NCBI GenBank assembly: GCA_035578905.1
Contig: JAQJVL010000416.1
Location: 372,001 to 436,000, forward strand
Direction: 5' to 3'
Length of the DNA stretch: 64,000 nucleotides
From: Stictocephala bisonia
Taxonomy: Eukaryota > Arthropoda > Insecta > Hemiptera > Membracidae
The notes beneath the pieces were generated by a model. The model did not search any database. It was not told where the DNA came from and saw only the letters and a list, made by a program, of their open reading frames with translations. The position numbers were made by a program, and so were the translations under genes. Positions within the stretch are counted from its first letter, which is position 1, and every line of letters starts with the position of its first letter. Shown piece after piece: positions 24,211 to 36,600 of this stretch.

Positions 24211-26957
24211 CACTTTAACCGAAACACCCGTCTCTGAGACGGATGGGGAAATTTCGTTATTGAATGTTGGCAACACTACTTCTTTCCAGAGGCTGGGCTT
24301 CGCAGTACCTTTCGGCCACCCCCTCCCCTCAAACGCTAACCGGTTTTCAGTTGGTTTTCGGCCATTGTTCGTGACTGACATATTGTTTTCGTGAACTCTA
24401 CCCGTCTCGCAGACAGGACGTTTCGTATTACGTTTGGCACTCAGCCGTCTTAGAGGCTGGATGTTTCGAATTGTGTTTTTGAATATTTAGTCAAACGTTG
24501 AAGTGTTGCGTATTGTACAAATATTTAGTGCAACGTGTACAAAGTGTATATATTTTTGTTTATCTGCAGTTTTTTTTCCTAGTGTTATATTTTCGTAGTG
24601 ATTTTGTTTTTCTCTCTTTGTGTGCAAACATGGATCGTCCGTCTACTTCCAGTGGCAAAGTTAGTGTCAGGGACTCAAACTTTCAAGATTGCATAAGGCG
24701 AATGCTTCATGATGTGGAGTCAGACAGTGACATAGAAAGTCCTGTGGATGATTCTGATGAAGATCCTCACTACGTTCCAGTGAACAATAGTCAAGAGAAT
24801 GATAGTGAAAGCAGTGACGATGATGACGAAGTAGTAGACGAAGATTTGCAGGAATTGAATGAAAATGAGGAAATGAATGTAGATGAGCCGAATCGACCAG
24901 AATACTTATTTAGCCGCCTAAAAAAAGGCGAATTCGGACCTCCTTACTGCTGGACAACTAAAGAACCACCCAGAAATGTAAGAACGCCAGCAAGGAATGT
25001 AATTAGAGGAAGACTGCCAGGGTTATTGCAACCAGCTAAAGCTTTGGGGAATTCTCCCAGCACCAAAGATGTCTGGTCCCTCTTATTTGATGATGGAATG
25101 GTTCAATATATTGTAACTTACACAAATAAAAAACTTGAATCTGTGCGCAGTGGGTTGGATGCACATACCCATAAATCAAACTATAGAGATACAGATGAGT
25201 TAGAAATAAATGCCTACATTGGTCTTCAATTATTAGCAAGCATTCTTAAGTCCAGCCGCGAGGATATGGCATCTCTATTCTCAAAAGATGTGACAAATAG
25301 GCCATACTTCAATGCCACTATGTCGTACAAGCGATTTGAAATCCTGACATCCTGTATAAGGTTTGATGACAAAGAAACTAGAGTTCAACGTAAGAAAGAA
25401 AATAAAGCGGCAGCTATATCAGAGTTATTTTCACAGTTCATCTCTAATTCACAAGAAAACTGTAGCGTTTCATCATGCGTCACAGTTGATGAGATGCTAG
25501 TACCCTTCAGGGGTAGATGTTCATTCAGAGTTTATATGCCGAAAAAGCCTCACAAATACGGCATAAAGGTTCAATGTCTGTGTGATGCTGCCACATCTTA
25601 CTTGTACAATGGGTACATATACACAGGGAATATTCTGACGGAGTTGGACTTACTGAAGAAGAATTAATGCTGCAAAAACCAACTCAAACCGTTGTGCGCT
25701 TATCTAAACCACTTCATCATACTAACAGAAACATCACCTGTGACAACTATTTCACATCTCTTGAGACTGTAGATGTTTTGAGATCAAAAGGTCTAACCGT
25801 AGTTGGAACACTAAATAAAAATAGGTTGGTGATACCTCAAGAACATCTGCCTCAAAGTGGTCAACCTGTAGGCTCATCTTTGCACTGTTTCAATAATGGA
25901 ATAACAATGGTATCATATGTTCCGAAGAAAAATAAGGCTGTTATCCTCATGTCTAGTATGCATTATACTAGTGAAATTGACGAAACCACACACAAACCGG
26001 GGATAATATGTTACTACAATAAAACAAAGTGTGGTGTGGACCTAATGGACATGAAGTGTGCTATATACGCTTCTAATCGTAGAACTCGACGATGGCCACA
26101 CGCCTTGTTTTGCAGAATCCTCAACGTATGTGGTGTGAATGCCTACATTCTCTACCTCTGCTATAAGGATGCTCCAATTGTATCAAGGTAGGCCTAATTG
26201 TGTATTTACCTATTACTGCTATTTCATTTTACATTTTATGCTAAATTTTTCTTCATTGAGATTTATTTTTCTTTGTAATGGACAATAAAATAAGTATCTT
26301 AAAAATTTGTATTCCCTTTATCCAATTACTGTAGCCAATATTCTGCAAAGTATTCACAGCTGGGAGTACAATAAGTTTTATATTTCAGGTTCACGTTTCT
26401 GAAGAAGCTTGCACAAATGCCAATTGAACCACACATGCGTCAACGACTAGAGATACCTAATCTAATTCGGAACACAAAGGACGAAATTAGAAAGGCTCTT
26501 GGTATGACAGCACCACAACATCTTAATGTGGAGGGGATTGCCGAAGACAGGTTGCCTAAGAGGAAAACCTGCAGGAAATGTCCATCAGCAAAAAAAAGGA
26601 TGACAGCTTACTGCTGCATAAAGTGCAAGAATCCGATATGTTTGGAATGCAGCAGAAAGCTCTGCACAGACTGTGCTGCTGACTGTGTTTAGATGAAGTA
26701 AATGTCAATCATGTAATCATTATCTTTTTCTCATTTTTTTATATGAAACAAACTATTCATAACATAAAATACTTTTTTTACTATGTAGGTCTGTGTAAAA
26801 GTATGTATAATCAATAAATTTTTCATTTAAAATAACTTTGCTGTTCATTATTTGTAATAAGCCTTTAATTATTTAAATATACTACAAAACACACAATGCA
26901 GTCTGTGAGACGGGATGTTTCGGATAGTGTGTTTCACGCTATGTTTCGGTTAAGGTG
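24211..26957 (+). mobile_element. Nearly intact piggyBac element, 2.75 kb
   Basis: The termini CACTTTAACCGAAACA and TGTTTCGGTTAAGGTG are inverted repeats with one mismatch. They abut TTAA at 24207-24210 and 26958-26961, the piggyBac target. Inside is a two-exon transposase with a single frameshift. Subterminal palindromic words (CCGTCTCTGAGACGG and variants) recur three times on the left and once on the right. Confidence 0.93.
24630..26692 (+). pseudogene. piggyBac transposase, two exons, one frameshift
   Basis: The start chosen is ATG 24630 (MDRPSTSSGK), because the upstream in-frame residues look like untranslated hydrophobic leader. Exon 1 runs to 26187, with an intron GT-AG at 26188-26388 and exon 2 at 26389-26692. 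The N-terminus is acidic and serine-rich. The catalytic DDD residues are visible in VTVDEML, ITCDNYF and VDLMDMK, and the C-terminus is a cysteine-rich zinc-binding domain (CRKCPSAKK ... CCIKCK ... CTDC). A one-base loss near 25630-25640 shifts the frame between TGN and SDGVGLTEEE, after which the rest reads cleanly. If the shift is a sequencing error, the element would be complete. Confidence 0.9.
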
Positions 26958-27052
26958 TTAATGTTAGAGAAAGAGTAAATTTCATTGACTATACGGCTCT
27001 GCCCTTTTAAGTTTTAATGGTCTTCTAATTGAGTTATTTGATTTATTTAATA

Positions 27053-27180
27053 GTTTTTTAATTAGCATAATACGTGTTGGTATATATACAGTACAAGTAT
27101 TTATTTAATAAATCACACAAGTATTTATTTAATAAATAAAAACTTCTACTGTATTTATTTAATAAATCATAAGCTGTTAA
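27053..27180. repeat. Dispersed repeat with GTATTTATTTAATAAAT units
   Basis: About 45 bases beginning TTTTTTAATTAGCATAATA are nearly identical to 47338-47383. They are followed by three GTATTTATTTAATAAAT-like units. Confidence 0.6.
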
Positions 27181-27288
27181 ATAAAATACAAACTTTTGAA
27201 ATAGGCTAAGTAATAACATTGGGAGTTTATATTTAAACACTGAATGTTGAGCTTTGTTAAACATTTACGTATTATCATTAAAATTTAA

Positions 27289-28318
27289 CCCTCCCAAGGC
27301 CAGGAGCCTATATATATAGCCAGGCACCGTGCAAGCGTTGAACGCTGAGTGTCTGTATATATATAGGCTCACATTTATTTTGGTATTACAAAGTTATTTT
27401 CTATTGAATTTCGATGAAACACATACAATTGTATTTGGGATGAAATACGCAGTTGTAATATAAAATTTTCTTTGGTTTGTATTAATTTTTTATATTGTAA
27501 ACACATTATAAAAACCCGCAATATTTGTAAGGCAGTGGCGAGTATGAGTAGTGACAGCTGATCTGTTTTGTTTACTATCTTCATTTAACAATTTTATAGT
27601 GCTTTTAACATTTTAATTAAGACTTTTAATAAATAAACTTGCTCAATACTTTTAAAGAAAAGATTCCAGGTATGTTTCACCAAAAAGTGTGTTTCTATTT
27701 TATTTCCATAAAGTAGTTTCGTATTTTTTAAACATATGTTATTATCTTTGAGAATAAGTAACAATTAAGAAATATAACTTTTATGCCTTATTTATTAATT
27801 CAAATGTTGTATGAATGAAATTACAGGAAATAAAATAATATAGAATAAAAATAAACACGATAATTGAAGTTAATGTAAATAAGTATAAAACAGCCAAAAA
27901 GTCGAGTTTTCATTAAAAATTAATAACCAATTGTTATTTCCAAATGCGATTTTCACAGTTTTGTGGGGAACTAAATTTAGTACATAAAATAATATGGTTT
28001 AACAGCATAAACTTATTTTCAGATTATGTTTTAGTGGTTTAAAATTTAAAAAAATGTAATTTTTTACTTTATTTTGTTTTATGTTACGATGTTCTAAGAA
28101 AGTTTCTTACAAACTGAAAATGTGCCGTTTTTATTGTGAAAAAAAAAGAAAATGGTACCAAAAACACTGTTCTACCATTACAAATAGCAGAATGACAGTA
28201 GTTCTAGCGTAAAGGTACAAAAACGGCAGGCAAAAAGTGACTAGCGTGGTTCGGACACTGCACTGAAACGGCTGGTGTGGCAGCAACACCTACGCATAAT
28301 TTCCCGGCGTGCAAAGGG
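27289..28318. mobile_element. Decayed TTAA-type MITE
   Basis: The left end TTAA (27285-27288) is followed by CCCTCCCAAGGCC and two related palindromes around GCCTATATATATAGCC and TGTATATATATAGGC. The right end is GGCGTGCAAAGGG followed by TTAG. The TIRs are only partly matched, so the boundaries are tentative. Confidence 0.5.
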
Positions 28319-28324
28319 TTAGTG

Positions 28325-29388
28325 ACTAATATTTTAATTAAGTAAAAAGTATAATAATGATGTTTATAATATTAGATGGTTAGTATATCTTTCACATGTT
28401 AGAAACAATAAGTTTTGATTCAGTGTGGGGTTTAGTTTGATCTATACATATAAAAATGAAAGTATGTCTATCAGTTAGTTCTTCATGCATTACTACTCAA
28501 TTCATCCGATCATAATGACATTTCATGAATTTATGTTTTCCCCCTACGGAGCGTTTTAATGGGCTCCACATCACTGGCCTATAAAGTTTCAATGGTTATC
28601 TGATGGACTCGTAAAATGTTCACTACTATTTTTCTACTTGAGCGCATTCTGTATGGGATTATTTACCTAATTGTACAAAAATGTGGTGAGAAATGACTTT
28701 GAATCCTATTGTAAGAAATAGTACCTATCATTTTAAACTGCAAGAGTGACACGTTTAATTATGAGTCATACATATGATCACATGGCAGTTAAACTCTATA
28801 TCCTTAACATTTCTGATTAATATCGAACTAGATCCAGATTCATATGAGGTTTGAGTTTAAAGTCGGATATTAGTTAGTAAGTTTCCTATCCAAAATCTTA
28901 GCTAACATCACTATATTTCTAACAACATAACCATTATTTTAAAAATGTTTCTGCACATCAACAGTCCAACTTTTTAAGAGTAAAGATTAATATGCTATCT
29001 CTCATGCTTTACATAAAATATATGTATTACAGAATGTCATTTCTTTAGTACTTTTTAAAGAACAGAGTACTTTAACTCTTTATAATTGTAAGATTTACAA
29101 ATAAATGAAAGAAATCATCTTTCTCGTAGAGTAAATATTAATAATCTAAAAGTAACAATAACTAAAAACAAAAGTATGGAGATTGGTGTGTTATTTATAT
29201 AGTTACAAAGATAAAACATGCCATAGTCAGTCTTGCTTAAAGTTTTTTTTAAAGAAGAGGTTATTTTCATTATTATAAAATAAATGATATAGTGACTTGC
29301 AAATCAACTAGATCAAGAAGAGTAGATTTATCAAGATATATTATACTACAATTTAATTGCTAAAATTTCTTTGGAGAGTGAGCAGCAA
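28325..29388. other. Between MITE and NUDT18 3' end, no gene seen
   Basis: AT-rich. It probably includes the NUDT18 3' untranslated region on the minus strand, but I could not fix a poly-A signal. Confidence 0.45.
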
Positions 29389-29634
29389 CTAAGAGATAAC
29401 ATGTAGTGGCACTGTGAGGTTACGAGGGACTCGCTGCAGCAGACGCTCACCCAACTCTCGACTCACCATGAGCCATGTATACTTGTCTATTGGAAACACT
29501 TGTTCCAACGGCACTCGAAAAGCTATTAAAATGGTCATGCAGAGGCCATCATGAGCTCCCTCTGGCTTCCCACAATGCTCGACGTTCAGAACTCCATGGG
29601 GCTTGTGAGGCGGCACATCTGACCCAAATATTTC
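29389..29634 (-). CDS. NUDT18: NUDT18 exon 6 and stop
   Basis: The acceptor TTTGTTTAG precedes 29634. It reads [20 protein letters not shown] through [11 protein letters not shown] and TAG (82 codons). Confidence 0.92.
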   Translation of the reverse strand, partial: EIFGSDVPPHKPHGVLNVEHCGKPEGAHDGLCMTILIAFRVPLEQVFPIDKYTWLMVSRELGERLLQRVPRNLTVPLHVIS

Positions 29635-32600
29635 CTAAACAAATTGAAATAAAAATGAAAAAGCAAATCTCCTTGAAGCAAGCAAGATCCTGCCTTCTTT
29701 TACCGATGAAATGTTTGTCTATCATTAGTAAAATCACTGACTAGAGAAACAAGAAGACTGTCCGTTCAATGGGTCACAGTTTTCCTGTTTGGTGAAATAA
29801 GTTCATGTTCTGTTTTCACAGATACAGCCAGCGGCCTCCCTCTCTCTCTCTCTTCATCCATATCTCTGGCACATGCTAAAGTGACTAATAACTGAGCTAA
29901 TAATATGCCAAACAGTCATCCGAGCTCTTATTTAAAATCAATCACCATTACAAAGCAGTACAGGTGTTCACCTACAGTAAATGAATTGCCATAGACAGTC
30001 TGTTTCTGTAGTCAATGGTATAATTGTGTACACAGAAATTAAATATAATGCAGGAACAGAATAATGTTTCTCAAAATCTTAATTAACTATAACGTTATAA
30101 TAACTTATCAATTCATAATAAACTACATAAAAAGGAAGTTTAACCTTTAGTCCATTGCGGATTGTCTAGCGTGGCGTGCGCCCTGGGCTAACCATATGAC
30201 CGAACACAAGGACTAAACTCCTCAAACTAATATAAAGTAGTTGAGACAATGGTGAATAGGAAATGGTAACAAAGATAAGGAGACAAACAGATAAGCGCCA
30301 AGTGACACAACTGTAAACAAGTGTCGCAAAGTCAACGTCATGTCATTGAGCTATCAGTCCACTCGGCATGGTATTATTACTGTATTTTTTTTTTTATTTT
30401 TTATTTTTATGTTTGACTAGGACTATAAGTTTTAGCCAATGATAAAATATCAGCTCTATTGCCTGATTGTTAGTTGGTCATTATTTATATTATTTGATCA
30501 GGTAAGGTTTGTTTTAATGACAATGTCATCTGTTTTATAGCTGTGCTATAACTTGAAACGTTATATGACAATAAAGATTGATTTATGATTTATTTATTTA
30601 TTCATGGAACGTGAAGTCCATGTCTTTGATCCGCAATGGGTTAACCCCAGTAACCTCAACATTCCTAATACTTTCAGAAATCATAACCTTATTACTGATG
30701 TTTTAAATTAACAATGATTAATATTTATTGAAAAATTAATGATGACAAGCAAGAACGGTTGTCTAAGATTAAAGAATCTTTTTTTTATCTATCGACAGTA
30801 TAATTTTATGTATAGAAATAAACTATAACACAGTAACAGAATAGTTTTCATAAATAGACTTTTAACTTATTAAATTATTATTAAGTGATTATAACTTTTC
30901 AATTAACAATAAAATAAATTACAAAGCAATTATGTATCAGCATGTTTAGGCATATGAATTTTACCTGTTACTATCTGGTACTGCTCATCCCAAATAATTG
31001 AGATACCACATTTCATCTATTGCAACTCTGTACAGTGGCTTTGTGTGGCTTTGGCTAATAACTTCAGGCTTCTTAAAATTATTGTATTAGATTTGTTTTT
31101 AATTTAAAATATAATAATCATATCTCTCAATACTATATTCAAAATTCTTTTCTTAAATTGGCTGACCTTAGATTATTAAAAATATTGAGTATTTTGTTTT
31201 TAGTACGTAACGATGGGAATCCTAAATACCTCTCTTAAAACTTTCAGTATAACCATTGATTTTACTATACATAGAAGATAGTTCCATCCAATGTTAAATT
31301 TTGAGGCACGGAATATGGGAGCGACCATGCTGCAACCTGTTGTCAATCAAGTTAAAGAGGTCGAAATTGCCTCCAGTTTCGACTGTTCGGTTGCACAACC
31401 TGGGAGAAGTAAAGGAAACTAATCATTCCCTCCCATTCTCTCTTCTTTCTTTTAAGACGCTCGTCCGGACTGTCACCACTGCACCTGTCTACTGTCGCCG
31501 ATTGGCCTTGATAGTGGGTCAAAGTGGGATATTATTCCTTGTTGTGCTATGTCTTGCACGGAAAGAAATCGCGATCTTTTATTTAGGCCTTAAGGGTTTG
31601 TGAATATGAAAAATGTTAGGGGACATTTTTTTTTTATTTTATCAATGTAAATAACAGTGTGTTAAAAACATTATGCATTATCTAAAATGATGTAAATACT
31701 ACGTATTGTAAGTTTATTGATATTTTAAGTAATTGTATATTTAGAAGTAGCAAGAAAAATGGTGGTAGTTCTAAATTGTTAAAGGCTAAGTTGTTAAGTC
31801 CCTGAATAACACCAACATTTTATATAAGCACATACCAAACATTTTATATAAATTTGAGAGACGTAAAAAATTATATAAAATTTCTACAAAAAGACCATAT
31901 GACAGTTTTTCAAAATTATTTTGCAAAATGTACTAATGAATTAAATAATGTGATAAATTTTACAAAAAAAATTATTATTCAACATTATTAGAAAACTGTA
32001 AAGGTGATGTATCTGAGCAGTGGAAGGTAATAAATAACTTGACAAGTGGGTTTTCAAAGAAAATAGTTGAGCTAATTGAATTGCCAAACGGCGAAGTTTG
32101 CGTGAGCCTTCGTCATTGATAAGATAAACAATCACCTTATCACAATCCAGTCTAGCCGTCCAGACGTTGTACATTCCAATACCCTTCCACCTTTACGTAC
32201 TTACTATCAATATTAATTCCTTATAACTCCAACAGATTTAAATGAAATTAAGAGTATTGTTAAGCTTTTAAAAAATAAAAAAATAACTGGCTCTGACCAA
32301 ATTAATGTACATTTACTGAAAAATATAATTGATGAGATTGTTATCTGTATTCTCTAAGGTTTTTGAAAAAACAATGATTAAAAGACTCCATAGTTATTTA
32401 TCGAAGTTAAATTTTCTTAATCCACGTCAATTCGGTTTTATCAAAGGAAAGCCATCTGAGGAATGAGGATGCGTTATTAGAAGTATCAGAAATAATTTAT
32501 AACAATTTAATTATTCATTAACTTATCATCTGTCATATAGTTCACATTTAATACTAGAATTAACCCTTTATATTATTGAAATCATTATTCATTTTTTATC

Positions 32601-33594
32601 AAGTAATTAAAGCTTCTTGTCAATATTGCATTGTATAATTATTGCTGTATTTTTAACTATAAATGAATATTCCTTTTTGTTTAAAAGTAAATTAAACTAT
32701 TTGTCATAAATACCACAATATTAAAATCTGCTTCCGGGTCACGCCGTGGACAGTGAAATGTGTTTGGTAGGCCTACCAAAAGTTTTAATATTCGTTGTTT
32801 TCCTCTTGTGTGAACTGTGTTTGTTAACTTTTAATTAATTTGTGACGCATACCACTTGGACTTATTTGTTTTCTTTAACCTGAAGATGCCATCTGTATTC
32901 ACGGCGAAACATGTAGTTGTTATCACCATCACACGCTGTGAACTGTTTGACGGAAGGTAAAGTAAACCTATTTTAGTCTATACCAGGATTGGCATTTTTT
33001 CTTTTTATTTGATATAAAGAGATGGAGATAAAGAGAAAATATTTGCTGTATTGATGATTTCATAAATAGTGGCAGAGTCATAAAATGAAAAAGAAAAAAA
33101 CATACACGCACACAATTCAGTTCTTCAGTCGCGTTGCCGAAAATCGTGTATTAGGCCTACCTCACTCTCTGGCCGTTAACGAGTTGCGCGCAATCCTACC
33201 TGCGTTAATTGCGATGTCCCAAGAAGGCCCCAAACCAGTACTCAAGTTGCACGCAATACCGATCTCAGGTAGTCTGTCCAGTCTTGGCCGCTCAAAAATG
33301 CAACTTAGACCTCAAGCTGTGCTATAGAAATATTTCCGTAAATATCACAATCCACCAAAAATAACTTGAATTTTCACTGGTCTGATTCTGAATAGCACCA
33401 AACTTATACTACAAAATAAGCATATATCTGCTTATATTCCCTTTTCTATTAAATTACAATAATTTTTAAACATGTATAGCCTATATTACTCCCCACAGTT
33501 CTAGAGTTGAAGTGTTTGGTTATTAAAAAAAGGTCTCTGTTCTTCTACTTGGGATTAATTTATCTCATTTGAAAGTGTATGCTTATCATTAATA

Positions 33595-33633
<39 letters not shown>

Positions 33634-36600
33634 TCAATTTGAAACCATACTATTACAGTTCAAAATATGCGCAAAACCCAAATTTACATATTATTTTTTA
33701 ACTATATTATTGTTTATTTGTAATAGTTATTTGTTTATATAGTTTTGTTAGTTCTTGGCATTGTTTGTTCTGTTCATTCTCAGTTGTGTAAATAAGTCAT
33801 ATTTGAATTGTTATAATTAAAAACGCCACAGAGTGCGGCTATAGTTAATTTTGTTATTATTTAGACTGTGGTTACTTAAAATTAGTTATATCTTATGTTA
33901 TTGCTGGTCACGCTACTTGTGAAGTGTTACCAGTGTAATTCCAGAGTGTCTTTTCCAGAGAAATTGAAAATATAAATAAATTGCAGTTTATCCATACTTT
34001 CACATCTAGTAAAATAATAGTATGAAAAACAGATGTGTTAACTTTAATTATATTCACCTTAGACATACTTTTTACAATGGTCTGATTCAATCAATGTTAT
34101 AAAACGGTATTTTTTAAAGGGGGACATAAACAAAATTTACAATAATTTCACAGCCTGATTAAAATAATGAAAATTGAATCTAAATAATCAGTAGTCTAGT
34201 TATATTCTATCACGATAATATTTCCCAGTATTATTCTATATAAATATCATAGGCCTATTTCAATATTTATTTTGTCAAAGAAATAAATAATGTCACATTT
34301 TTTAATATTTCACTATATTATATATTCCTGGAATATTTGCAGATTAATTTCATAATTGAAAGGAGAGTCATTGATTGGATCTGAAAACAATTTATTTTTT
34401 AATCAATTACCGAATATGAAAAAACTAATGATTGAGTACAACAGTCGATTTAATCACCTAATCGATGGTTAAAATGCAATAAATAAAGATTTTTCAGATG
34501 GGCTAAATAATATGAAAATGTTAACTTAAATCAGCAGTAATTATCGCCAGCATTGCCGATAAGTTAGCGGTCTATTCTAGTGTGTCTATTTACAAATACA
34601 CAGTGTGTTAATCATATAAATCAATATGGTGTTTTAATTTATTCAGTTATAAATATTTCTTTATTCAATATGAATGTCACACTGAGTTTTACTGTAATAG
34701 TATCAACACAGTATTCTTTATTATTCGAAAGAGATGCAAGCAAATATAAAAACAGAGAACCCGGATAAACGTTGGCAATATGGAATAACGTAAACAATTA
34801 TCTAAGCAGGATGTTGTTTGTGTGTGGGACCTGAGGAAGGAGAGGGCGGGGCGGCTGTCTGGAGAATGGGAGAGTGGGTTAAGAGGAGGGAAGTGAGGCA
34901 GAGACGGAAGAGCGTGCGAGAGAGAGAGGAAATAGGGCTATGCGCAGCGCAGCGTGGGGCCTCAAAACAGTTTTGGGGCCTCACCACAACTCTCCCATAT
35001 GGATGGAGTATCTCTTTATATAATAAAATCAATGGTATAACTAAAAAATTTGTGCAAAGGAGACAATATTACGTATTCCTCTTCATAGAACATCTTTATA
35101 CACTAATTCCTTTTCAGTAACTGCCTGCAGAGAGTGGACTTTCTCCATATTTAAAGAGATATGACAGTTGGGCTCGGTTCCCAGCATCATTGAAAGCCTT
35201 TCTTTTTGAGTGATGAGTCTGTGATGATGGCTGGGGATGAGATCTGGGGTTAGGGTCGAATGAGTGAGAGAATGGTAAAATAGATAATATGTTAGTAGTT
35301 AATTTAATTTATATTATTTGTTTCTTTGTAATTTAATTATTATTATTTTTCTTTAGTTAAGTTCTGTATTTCCATATTTTAGGCTTTGTATATTTACTAC
35401 TTTAACATACAAGGGTTAACTGTAAGAGAGGACTTATTAGTCCTAAGTTCACCAACTGTATAAAACACTTTTTGTACAATAAAGCCATTATTATTATTAT
35501 TATAATATCGTACTCGTAACCGGAGATGTTCTCACGATGTATTCAGATTTGTGATTCATGCACATCAGTCTCGAATTCTCGATCGTATGGTCATGGCGAC
35601 GATTACAATAAAAAGTATTCCCGTTATTTATAAAGAAGGCACATCCAAATAAGCTGTTACAAATAGCCATCACCAGTTCTTCATACAAAACGTGATAACT
35701 GATCACAAAGAATCAGTTACTGAACTGTTTCAAAACTTCGTTAAATAACTTTTAACAACAACTGAAATTAACAGTTGCATTTATTTCAAGTCCATGCTTT
35801 AAAAGTTCATGACTAAAACTATTCTAAGTCTGACAATTTCGGACAGATTTTATTAAATCGTGTTCAATCTGTAACAGAATCTATGTGAAACGTAAACTAT
35901 TGAAATTGAAAAGCTATAATAATTTCAGATAGAATGCCAGGAACAGTTTCGTTCCGGCACCATTACTAATAAAATAATGATTAATGTAGCTATTACCAGT
36001 ACATCGCCGACTTGATGAGTCCCAATATAAAATGTACTGCTGGCCGTGGATTCGATTTGTTGTCCATTTTGTTTTTTTTACGTTTATGCTAGAGATGAGA
36101 ATTACAGTTACTTTTTCGATAACCTGTTACGTAATTCTAGTATGTTCTGGTGACGTGTTGTAATAATATGTTATTTTTGTAACTTGTTACTCTCGACCCG
36201 TTGACGTTCCAGACAACTATGGCCTGAAGTTACTTAACGGCTCGAAGCTTTGATACGGCTGGTCTAGATAACATTCCAAGTTGTGCCAAAGGCACTGAAG
36301 TAATGCTGTATGTTACGTTACGGTAATGAGTTTTGCTTGACATTACACAGTTACCGCTCCAGTTCGTTCTGTTATTGATAATTTAACTGTAACATGCAAG
36401 AGTCTTAAGTTTCCTTTGTAGTTAGTGATGGGATTACCTGTTATTTAAAGTGAACAATGAATATACCTGTTATTTAAAGTGAAAAGTGAATACTGTTTCT
36501 GCTCACTTCTAAGACCTGTGATTTCAAACAGTGATTCCACTCTTTTCGCTCCAACCGTGATTTGAACGTCAAACCAGTTAGACCTAAGGTCTACTCACTA

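Noticed and set aside
31301..31603. 100-codon frame in NUDT18 intron 5
   Set aside because: No family resemblance, and it lies in an intron next to LINE debris.
35500..35706. Minus-strand frame considered as the missing NUDT18 exon
   Set aside because: Its residues do not match the family. The true exon with LHSTIRKFM was found at 37156-37261 with correct phases.
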